Source: an uncultured Thiomonas sp. (GTDB lineage: Bacteria > Pseudomonadota > Gammaproteobacteria > Burkholderiales > Burkholderiaceae_C). From it: DNA of 15,502 bases. Shown here piece after piece: positions 10,322 through 15,502 of this stretch. How positions within the stretch are numbered: position 1 is the stretch's first letter; the number at the start of each line of letters is the position of its first letter. Location: contig CALBRU010000217.1 in the NCBI GenBank assembly GCA_937927695.1, positions 1-15,502 on the forward strand. Reading direction: 5' to 3'. Under the pieces are notes generated by a model, which made no database searches, was not told the DNA's origin, and worked only from the letters and a program-made list of their open reading frames with translations. The position numbers and the translations under genes are program-made.

Positions 10322-10352
10322 ACCGGCCATTGTCCCGCAAGCCCGGTTTTTT
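10322..10352 (+). terminator. Terminator-like hairpin in the aminotransferase leader
   Basis: ACCGGC (10322-10327) pairs with GCCCGGT (10341-10347) with one bulged C and a 13-nt loop, and is followed by a run of six T (10347-10352). It lies 24 bp before the ATG at 10376 and downstream of the candidate promoter, the arrangement of a transcription attenuator. No gene on the + strand ends just upstream, so it is not an ordinary gene-end terminator. Confidence 0.4.
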
Positions 10353-10375
10353 CGTCACCTCACCCCACATCTCCC

Positions 10376-11581
10376 ATGACCCAGTCGCTTTTTTCCCGCG
10401 TGGAAATGGCCCCGCGCGATCCCATCCTCGGCCTGAACGAACAATTTGCTGCTGACCCCAACCCCAACAAGGTCAACCTGGGCATCGGCGTCTATACCGA
10501 CGCCGACGGCAAGCTGCCGCTGCTGGCCTGCGTGAAAGCGGGAGAAGCGCAACTCATGCAGGCGCCCAAGCCGCGCGGCTATCTGCCCATCGACGGCATC
10601 GCCGCCTACGACAAGGCAGTGCAGGGACTGGTGTTTGGCGCCAACCACGAGGCCGTGACCTCGGGCCGCATCGCCACAGTGCAAGGTCTGGGCGGCACCG
10701 GCGGGCTGACAGTGGGGGCCGACTTCCTCAAGCGCCTCAACCCCAACGCGCAAGTGCTGATTTCCGACCCAAGCTGGGAAAACCACCGCGCCCTGTTTGA
10801 AGCTGCAGGCTTCACCGTAGGCACCTACCCCTATTACGACGCCGCCAAACAGGGCGTGAACTTCGATGCCATGCTCGCCGCACTGAACGCCGCGGCAGCC
10901 GGGACCATCGTCGTGCTGCATGCCTGCTGCCACAACCCCACCGGCTATGACATCAGCCCGGCGCAGTGGGAACAGGTGATTGCCGCCCTCAAGGCGCGCA
11001 ACCTCGTGCCCTTCCTCGACATGGCCTACCAGGGCTTCGGCGAAGGCATTGCCGAAGACGGCGCGGTCATCCAGCAATTCCTCGCCGCCGGGCTCGACTT
11101 TTTCGTCGCCACCTCCTTCTCCAAGAGCTTCTCGCTCTACGGCGAGCGCGTGGGCGCTTTAAGCGTGGTGTGCGCCAGCAAGGACGAGGCGGCCCGCGTG
11201 CTGTCGCAGATCAAGCGCGTCATCCGCAGCAACTACTCCAACCCGCCCACCCACGGCGCGCAAATCGTCGCCACCGTGCTCTCTTCGCCTGAACTGCGCG
11301 CGCAGTGGGAGCAGGAACTCGCGGGCATGCGCGAACGCATCCGCGCCATGCGCAGCACCCTGGTGGAAAAACTCGCCGCCGCCGGCGTGAAGGGCGATCT
11401 GTCCTACATCACCCGCCAGAAAGGCATGTTCAGCTACTCGGGCCTTTCCGCCGCGCAGATGGAGCGCCTGCGCACCGAATTCGGCGTGTACGGCGTCTCC
11501 ACCGGCCGCATCTGCGTGGCCGCGATCAATCTGCACAACGTGGACTACGTCGCCAAGTCCATCGCGGCGGTGATGCAGTAG
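10376..11581 (+). CDS. tyrB: Aspartate/aromatic amino acid aminotransferase (class I, PLP)
   Basis: A 401-residue PLP enzyme of the AspC/TyrB subgroup that moves the amino group between aromatic or dicarboxylic amino acids and 2-oxoglutarate. Seen in order: NLGIGVYTDADGKLP near the start, Trp134 in SDPSWENH (ring stacking), Asn187 in HNPTG, Asp215 and Tyr218 in FLDMAYQGFGEG, the Schiff-base Lys250 in SFSKSFSLYGERVG with Arg258 for the phosphate, and Arg378 in GRICVAAIN for the substrate carboxylate. Length is standard. The subgroup is clear, but TyrB against AspC specificity cannot be proved by eye; the symbol rests partly on the common uvrB-divergent position in Burkholderiales, recalled from general knowledge. 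No Shine-Dalgarno is visible before the ATG. Confidence 0.9.
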   Translation: MTQSLFSRVEMAPRDPILGLNEQFAADPNPNKVNLGIGVYTDADGKLPLLACVKAGEAQLMQAPKPRGYLPIDGIAAYDKAVQGLVFGANHEAVTSGRIATVQGLGGTGGLTVGADFLKRLNPNAQVLISDPSWENHRALFEAAGFTVGTYPYYDAAKQGVNFDAMLAALNAAAAGTIVVLHACCHNPTGYDISPAQWEQVIAALKARNLVPFLDMAYQGFGEGIAEDGAVIQQFLAAGLDFFVATSFSKSFSLYGERVGALSVVCASKDEAARVLSQIKRVIRSNYSNPPTHGAQIVATVLSSPELRAQWEQELAGMRERIRAMRSTLVEKLAAAGVKGDLSYITRQKGMFSYSGLSAAQMERLRTEFGVYGVSTGRICVAAINLHNVDYVAKSIAAVMQ

Positions 11582-11639
11582 AAGGTTCCGTATTTTCAAG
11601 CCGCCCTGATGAGCGTCGCCCCCATCTTGTCAGCACCGC

Positions 11640-11754
11640 ATGTTCTTTTTCCATTGGCGCGAGCAACTTCGACCGCGCCTTTGCTTTCTATACGGTGCTT
11701 GCCGAGATATTTGGCATTCAGTCCCGGTTTCTCGAGCCGAAAAGGCCGTGGGCT
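11640..11754 (+). pseudogene. VOC (glyoxalase/bleomycin-resistance) family gene remnant, frameshifted
   Basis: After an ATG at 11640 (M-F-F-F-H in that frame), the next frame reads IGASNFDRAFAFYTVLAEIFG followed by QSRFLEPKRPWA. This strongly resembles the N-terminus of VOC-superfamily proteins, which typically open with a start-H-[IV]-x-[LI]-G-V-x-D-F-x-R-A-x-x-F-Y pattern and continue with a [RF]-x-x-x-E-x-x-R-x-W-A segment. The reading frame slips by one base near 11650-11655 and the similarity ends near 11754, so only the first third or less of a ~130-residue protein is left. The call is from pattern memory, without an alignment. Confidence 0.5.
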
Positions 11755-11839
11755 GCTGACCACACTTCACACTGTTTGCTCTTTTTCGACCAAGTAGCTG
11801 GGTTAGAAAACCCCTACTGCGCTCAGGACCCGGCGCGAG

Positions 11840-11861
11840 TAAAATTTGTGCATTGCAACAA
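11840..11861 (+). promoter_or_regulatory. Candidate phaZ promoter -10 box with overlapping operator palindrome
   Basis: TAAAAT (11840-11845) is followed with no gap by TTGTGCATTGCAACAA (11846-11861), an imperfect inverted repeat: TTGTGCA against TTGTTGCA, centred on TGCA-T-TGCA. It lies 20-35 bp before the phaZ start. No good -35 hexamer is found at 17 or 18 bp. A repressor bound here would cover the start of transcription. TGC/GCA palindromes are known for PhaR-type PHB regulators (CTGC-N3-4-GCAG in Paracoccus); the link to PhaR here is inference. Confidence 0.4.
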
Positions 11862-11880
11862 GAAAAGGTCGGAGTCCATC

Positions 11881-13173
11881 ATGGTGTATGACCTGTATGA
11901 AACCCAGCGCTCGCTGATGCGGCCGCTCGCTGATTTTGCCGAGGCTGCCGCAAAGTTTTACGCCAACCCGGTGTGGCCTGCGGTGCCGCACAACGTCACC
12001 CAGCGCGTCTCGGCCAGCTACGACCTGATGCACCGGCTGCTCAAGGATTACGAAAAACCCGAGTTCGGCATCAATAGCGTGCAGATCGAGGGCAAGACTG
12101 TCGCAGTGCAGCAACAGGTCGTGCTGGAAAAACCTTTCTGTCGTCTGCTACGGTTCAAGCGGTTTTCTGACGATGTCAGCCTGCTGGGCAAACTCAAGGA
12201 TGACCCGACCGTGCTCATCGTCGCCCCGCTGTCGGGCCATCATTCCACCTTGTTGCGCGACACGGTGAAAACCATGCTGCAGGATCACAAGGTGTTCATC
12301 ACCGACTGGACCGACGCCCGCATGGTGCCCACCGAGCAGGGCCGTTTCAGCCTGGATGATTACGTCGCTTACATCCGCGAGTTCATCGCTGCCATCGGCC
12401 CGGATGTGCATGTGATGTCGGTCTGCCAGCCCACGGTGCCGGTGCTGGGCGCCATTTCCCTGATGGCCAGCGCGGGCGAAATCGCCCCGCGCAGCATGAT
12501 CATGATGGGCGGCCCCATCGATGCGCGCAAGTCGCCCACAGCGGTGAACAACCTGGCGATGAACAAGAGCTACGAGTGGTTCGAGAACAATGTGATCTAC
12601 CGCGTGCCCGCCAACTACCCCGGCGCGGGTCGGCGCGTCTACCCCGGCTTTTTGCAGCACAGCGGTTTCGTGGCGATGAACCCAGACCGCCACCTCACCT
12701 CGCACTACGACTACTTCCTCGACCTGATCCGCGGCGACAACGACGACGCGCAAGCGCATCGCCGCTTTTACGACGAATACAACGCCGTACTCGACATGGA
12801 CGCCGACTATTACCTCGACACCATCAAGCTGGTGTTCCAGGACTTCGGTCTCGTCAACGGCACCTGGACGGTGGAAGGCGAGGCCGTGCGCCCGCAAGAC
12901 ATCCACCGCACGGCGCTGCTCACCATCGAAGGCGAGCTCGACGACATTTCCGGCGCGGGGCAAACCGAGGCGGCGCACGACCTGTGCACCGGCATCGCCT
13001 CGGTCAGCCGCCAGCATTACGTGGCCGAAGGCGCGGGGCACTACGGCATTTTTGCGGGACGGCGTTGGCGCGAAAAGGTCTATCCCGTCGTGCGCGACTT
13101 CATCGCCGCGCACCCGCAAGGCGCAGCAGGCGACCCGCCGCGCAAACCGGCGCGCTCCCGCGCCTCCGCCTGA
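11881..13173 (+). CDS. phaZ: Intracellular poly(3-hydroxybutyrate) depolymerase
   Basis: A 430-residue alpha/beta-hydrolase of the betaproteobacterial intracellular PHB depolymerase family (PhaZ1 of Ralstonia eutropha). It acts on the amorphous granule in the cytoplasm, releasing hydroxybutyrate units when stored carbon is used. The nucleophile is Cys182 in SVCQPTVP, in place of the usual serine, with Asp354 in EGELDDISGAG and His387 in GAGHYGIF completing the triad; these sit one residue before the C183/D355/H388 I recall for PhaZ1. No signal peptide is seen, as expected. The start ATG at 11881 has GGAG 6 nt upstream; the frame is open far upstream, but that part is not PhaZ-like. A short basic, proline-rich tail (about 412-430) ends the protein. 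The rnfB-like gene begins 12 bp after the stop. Confidence 0.94.
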   Translation: MVYDLYETQRSLMRPLADFAEAAAKFYANPVWPAVPHNVTQRVSASYDLMHRLLKDYEKPEFGINSVQIEGKTVAVQQQVVLEKPFCRLLRFKRFSDDVSLLGKLKDDPTVLIVAPLSGHHSTLLRDTVKTMLQDHKVFITDWTDARMVPTEQGRFSLDDYVAYIREFIAAIGPDVHVMSVCQPTVPVLGAISLMASAGEIAPRSMIMMGGPIDARKSPTAVNNLAMNKSYEWFENNVIYRVPANYPGAGRRVYPGFLQHSGFVAMNPDRHLTSHYDYFLDLIRGDNDDAQAHRRFYDEYNAVLDMDADYYLDTIKLVFQDFGLVNGTWTVEGEAVRPQDIHRTALLTIEGELDDISGAGQTEAAHDLCTGIASVSRQHYVAEGAGHYGIFAGRRWREKVYPVVRDFIAAHPQGAAGDPPRKPARSRASA

Positions 13174-13185
13174 ATCTGTTGACTC

Positions 13186-13818
13186 ATGCCTGTTGCGACC
13201 GGCGCCTTGGCCGCGCAAATCGACGCCCTGCTGCCGCAAACGCAGTGCACCCGCTGCGGCTACCCAGACTGTGCCGCCTATGCGCAGGCCATTGCCGAAG
13301 GCCAGGCCGACATCAACCGCTGCCCACCCGGCGGCGAGCAGGGCATTGAAAAACTCGCTCATCTGCTGCAACGCCCGGCGACCGCGCTCGACCCTTCCTG
13401 CGGAACGGAAGGCCCGCGCGAGCGCGCCGTGATCGACCCGGCCCTGTGCATCGGCTGCACCTTGTGCATTCAAGCCTGCCCGGTGGACGCGATTGCCGGT
13501 GTTTCCAAGCGCATGCACACTGTCATCGACGCCTGGTGCACCGGCTGCGCCTTGTGCCTGCCGCCCTGCCCGGTCGATTGCATTCGCATGGAAGCGGTGG
13601 CCGACCCCGCTCTGGCCACCCGCAGCGGCTGGAATGCCTGGAGCCCGGCGCAGGCCGACGAAGCGCGCCAGCGCTATGCTCGCCACCTCGAACGTCACCC
13701 TCGCCCACTGGCGCAGACTGAGCCGCCCGCTGCACCGGCCCGTGCGGCAGACCGCAAGGCCGCCCTGCTGCAAGCGGCTCTGGAGCGCGCCCGGCAGCGC
13801 CAGCGCAGCGCTCCTTGA
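13186..13818 (+). CDS. rnfB: RnfB-like soluble ferredoxin (electron transport complex subunit B family)
   Basis: A 210-residue iron-sulfur protein. An N-terminal 4Fe-4S domain of the RnfB type has Cys21, Cys24, Cys29 and Cys46 (CTRCGYPDCAAYAQAIA, then RCPPGG). Two ferredoxin 4Fe-4S motifs follow: Cys88/91/94/98 (CIGCTLCIQACP) and Cys118/121/124/128 (CTGCALCLPPCP). The C-terminus is an Ala/Arg-rich helix. Classical RnfB starts with a membrane helix; here only about 10 residues precede the first cluster domain, so this form should be soluble. No other Rnf subunits are in the window. It starts 12 bp after phaZ and is probably co-transcribed. It likely carries electrons in the cytoplasm, partner unknown. 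The family is certain; membership in a full Rnf complex is doubtful. Confidence 0.88.
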   Translation: MPVATGALAAQIDALLPQTQCTRCGYPDCAAYAQAIAEGQADINRCPPGGEQGIEKLAHLLQRPATALDPSCGTEGPRERAVIDPALCIGCTLCIQACPVDAIAGVSKRMHTVIDAWCTGCALCLPPCPVDCIRMEAVADPALATRSGWNAWSPAQADEARQRYARHLERHPRPLAQTEPPAAPARAADRKAALLQAALERARQRQRSAP

Positions 13819-13847
13819 ATTCTGAATTTCTGCCAAATCGCAAAAAA

Positions 13848-14267
13848 ATGACCACAAAACCCAGTAAATCCCTGCAAACTTTCCCGAACCCCGCCCCTGA
13901 GCGCGACTATCACATCCACATGCAGGTGCCTGAATTCACCTGCCTGTGCCCGCTCACAGGTCAGCCGGATTTCGCCCGATTCGACATCGACTTCATTCCC
14001 GACAAGAAGTGCGTCGAGCTCAAAAGCCTCAAGCTCTATATGTGGAGCTATCGCGACGAAGGCGCCTTTCACGAGAAGGTCACCAACACCATCCTCGACG
14101 ATCTGGTGAAGGCCATGTCCCCCCGGTTTCTACGCGTGACGGCGCGATGGTATGTGCGCGGCGGCATTTACACCAATGTGGTGGTCGAGCACCGCAAGCG
14201 CGGGTGGAAGCCAACGCCGCGCGTCGATCTGACGCAGTTCGACGCCGCCGAACCCGCAGCGAATTGA
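13848..14267 (+). CDS. queF: NADPH-dependent 7-cyano-7-deazaguanine (preQ0) reductase QueF
   Basis: A 139-residue unimodular (YkvM-type) QueF that reduces preQ0 to preQ1 with NADPH in queuosine biosynthesis, a cytoplasmic tunnelling-fold enzyme. Seen: the nucleophile Cys34 in CLCPLTGQPDF with catalytic Asp41 seven residues on, as in the Bacillus enzyme (Cys55/Asp62), and the QueF motif as ELKSLKLYMWSYRDEGAFHE with Leu where many members have Ser. The end has VRGGIYTNVVVEHRKRGW. I chose the ATG at 13848, which gives the usual MTxKPSK-like start. A TTG at 13815 overlapping the rnfB stop would add 11 atypical residues. No Shine-Dalgarno is seen at either. The 29-bp spacing to rnfB suggests one transcript with phaZ and rnfB. 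Confidence 0.95.
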   Translation: MTTKPSKSLQTFPNPAPERDYHIHMQVPEFTCLCPLTGQPDFARFDIDFIPDKKCVELKSLKLYMWSYRDEGAFHEKVTNTILDDLVKAMSPRFLRVTARWYVRGGIYTNVVVEHRKRGWKPTPRVDLTQFDAAEPAAN

Positions 14268-14280
14268 GGCGTTTTAACGA

Positions 14281-14305
14281 AACTTGCTCAGGCGTTGAGC
14301 AGTTT
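14281..14305. terminator. Bidirectional hairpin terminator between queF and the NHL gene
   Basis: AACTTGCTCA (14281-14290), a 5-nt loop and TGAGCAGTT (14296-14304) form a 9-bp stem with one bulged T. On the + strand it runs into TTTTG; on the - strand it is followed by AAGTTTCG. It spans the stop codon of the - strand gene and lies 14 bp after queF, so it can serve both convergent genes. Confidence 0.5.
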
Positions 14306-15388
14306 TGACGGCTGAATGCGCAAAATGGCATTCAGCCCGGTCACCAGCACCGAGCCATCGGCCAAAGCGAGCACGCCGTAGGGCAGATGCAACTCGGCGG
14401 GCAAGGCGCCCGTGGCCACCTTCTCGCCCGCGCCGGTTCCGGCCAGGGTGGAAACTTCGCCTTGCGGCGATATGCGGCGCACCCGGTTATTGCCGGTATC
14501 GGCCACGATCAAGCAGCCATCGGGTGCGAACGACAGGGTTTGTGGGTGCAAAAACAGCGCTTCCTCCACGTTGCCATCGGCAAAACCGCCCTTGCCGGGT
14601 TTGCCCGCAAAGGTCGTTACCGTACCGTCGGGCGTGATTTTGCGAATGACGTTGTTGAAGTATTCGCTCACGTAAATCTGCCCCTGCGCGTCCAGCGTCA
14701 GCCCGACCGGGGTGTTGAAGCGCGCCTGCGCGCCCCGCCCATCGCGCCAGCCAGTATCGCCGGGTGAACCGGCCAGGGTGCTGACCGCGCCTTGCGCGCT
14801 GATGCGGCGCACCGTGCTGTTGTAGGCATCGGCCACATACGCCACGCCCTTTGCGTTCACGCCCAGCCCCACGGGGTGATTGAATCGCGCCTGCTGGCCC
14901 GGCCCATCGGCAAAACCTTCAACCTCTAGCTTGCCCGCCAGGGTGCTTACCCTGCCATCCCGGCTGATGCGGCGCACCGTATTGCTGCCGGAATCGCTCA
15001 CAAACAGCGTGCCATCGGTGGCCACCGCCACACATTCAGGCGAATAAAACCGCGCCTGTAGCGCCGGGCCGTTGCGGGCGTCGCGCTGCTCCACCTGCCC
15101 CGCGACGATGCTGACCTGACCGTCTGTGCCCAGCTTGCGCACCACGCTGTTGACGTAGTCGGCCACAAAAATATTGCCCTGCGCATCGCGCGCCATGCCG
15201 CGCGGATCGTGAAACCGCGCCTGGGCGAAATCGCCGCCGTTGTACATGCCGGGGCCGATGGCGCCTGCAAAAATCTCCAGCGTGCCAGCGGCCTGCGTCG
15301 CAGAAAAAGCGGTTTGACTGATCAAGGGGGACAAGGCCGTGCCCAGCGCCAGAGCGCCAGCCGATTGAATGAAGTGTCGTCGCTGCAT
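14288..15388 (-). CDS. Tat-exported NHL-repeat beta-propeller protein, function unknown
   Basis: A 366-residue protein. The N-terminus has a twin-arginine start (MQRRHFIQSAGALALGTAL) with a probable cleavage near residue 30 (AFSA), so it should be periplasmic. The rest is six repeats of about 55 residues, with the blade start [ST]-x-[LFV]-A-G at about 38, 94, 148, 204, 259 and 314. Each repeat has a pattern close to AG-x5-G-x-x-DG-x4-ARF-x-x-P-x-G-[LV], then G-x-[IL]-[YF]-V-[AS]-[DE]-x-x-N-x-x-[VI]-R-[RK]-I. This is an NHL six-bladed propeller; the last blade is the most degenerate. Such proteins bind ligands or partners or, in some cases, act as lyases; nothing visible decides between these. 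No haem, metal or enzyme motif is seen. It is convergent with queF and stands alone in the window. Confidence 0.85.
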   Translation of the reverse strand: MQRRHFIQSAGALALGTALSPLISQTAFSATQAAGTLEIFAGAIGPGMYNGGDFAQARFHDPRGMARDAQGNIFVADYVNSVVRKLGTDGQVSIVAGQVEQRDARNGPALQARFYSPECVAVATDGTLFVSDSGSNTVRRISRDGRVSTLAGKLEVEGFADGPGQQARFNHPVGLGVNAKGVAYVADAYNSTVRRISAQGAVSTLAGSPGDTGWRDGRGAQARFNTPVGLTLDAQGQIYVSEYFNNVIRKITPDGTVTTFAGKPGKGGFADGNVEEALFLHPQTLSFAPDGCLIVADTGNNRVRRISPQGEVSTLAGTGAGEKVATGALPAELHLPYGVLALADGSVLVTGLNAILRIQPSKLLNA

Positions 15389-15502
15389 GAGAGTTCAGGG
15401 AAAGTGCCCGCGGCGGTTGCGCGGTTGAGGCTCAAGCTTATGTCAGCAGGTTTTTCCTTGCAGGCGTGCCACTCAAGTGCCGCGCCGGTCAACCAGCGCG
15501 CG
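15389..15502 (-). other. Upstream region of the NHL-repeat gene
   Basis: 114 bp to the window end, with no gene seen. It contains a perfect 11-bp palindrome TTGAGGCTCAA (15425-15435) and a CATAAG sequence on the - strand that is a poor -10 candidate. No convincing promoter, Shine-Dalgarno or terminator could be identified. Confidence 0.3.

Larger units (their letters stand above)
11582..11880. other. Gene-free interval between the aminotransferase and phaZ
   Basis: About 300 bp without an intact gene. It holds the VOC remnant (11640-11754), a hairpin at 11794-11817 (GTAG/CTAC and GGGTT/AACCC with a 2-nt bulge and AGAA loop, no T-run), and the phaZ promoter region near 11840. It is visibly less GC-rich than the flanking genes, with several T-runs, as expected for non-coding or decaying sequence. 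Confidence 0.6.

Noticed and set aside
10230..10375. A LexA (SOS) box for uvrB
   Set aside because: CTGTTCGCC is present, but no ACAG follows at the required 8-bp spacing; no CTGT-N8-ACAG was found by eye in the gap.
11609..11797. A 62-codon small open frame on the + strand in the gap before phaZ
   Set aside because: No ribosome-binding site and no family pattern, and the VOC-like residues are in a different frame.
11305..11880. A much longer N-terminus for PhaZ, since its frame is open upstream
   Set aside because: The extra 192 residues run through the aminotransferase gene and the VOC remnant. The ATG at 11881 has a Shine-Dalgarno and gives the normal family length.
15389..15502. A sigma-54 promoter (TGGCAC) upstream of the NHL gene on the - strand
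   Set aside because: The GC that should form the -12 element comes three bases too early, so the fixed GG-GC spacing is not met.

Overview
The window is GC-rich, densely packed bacterial chromosome. The protein families (betaproteobacterial-type intracellular PHB depolymerase, RnfB-type ferredoxin, unimodular QueF, uvrB divergent from an aromatic aminotransferase) fit a betaproteobacterium of the order Burkholderiales. The genus cannot be fixed from the sequence alone; a Thiomonas-like organism is only a guess. There are no rRNA or tRNA genes, CRISPR arrays, insertion sequences or phage genes that I can see.

Left block (1-6482, + strand): a tightly coupled efflux operon. It holds the 3' end of a TolC-family outer-membrane factor, a periplasmic adaptor, a 1040-residue RND permease, then an OmpR-type response regulator and its histidine kinase. 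Three of the four junctions are 4-bp ATGA overlaps and the fourth is a 3-bp gap, so pump and two-component sensor are almost certainly made from one transcript. The pump substrate (metal or organic) is not decided by the sequence.

Middle block (6460-10229, - strand, read right to left): uvrB, then a Tat-exported lipoprotein of the PQQ-dependent sugar dehydrogenase family 28 bp downstream with a near-perfect Shine-Dalgarno, then a 5'-truncated Uma2-family nuclease remnant whose end overlaps the histidine kinase gene tail to tail. uvrB is divergent from the aminotransferase, and the 146-bp gap between them carries a terminator-like hairpin in each leader.

Right block (10376-14267, + strand): an aspartate/aromatic aminotransferase, then about 300 bp without an intact gene that contains a frameshifted VOC (glyoxalase-like) remnant, then phaZ, a soluble RnfB-like ferredoxin and queF, closely spaced. 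A TAAAAT box followed directly by an imperfect TGCA-N-TGCA palindrome lies just upstream of phaZ and looks like a repressor-controlled promoter.

Right end (14288-15388, - strand): a Tat-exported NHL-repeat beta-propeller protein, convergent with queF over a shared hairpin terminator. The last 114 bp is its upstream region.

I do not see a clear new multi-gene system. The points most worth checking are the palindrome-bearing phaZ promoter, the hybrid RND permease with a glutamate at the TM10 lysine position, the two gene remnants (VOC, Uma2), and the paired leader hairpins between uvrB and the aminotransferase.
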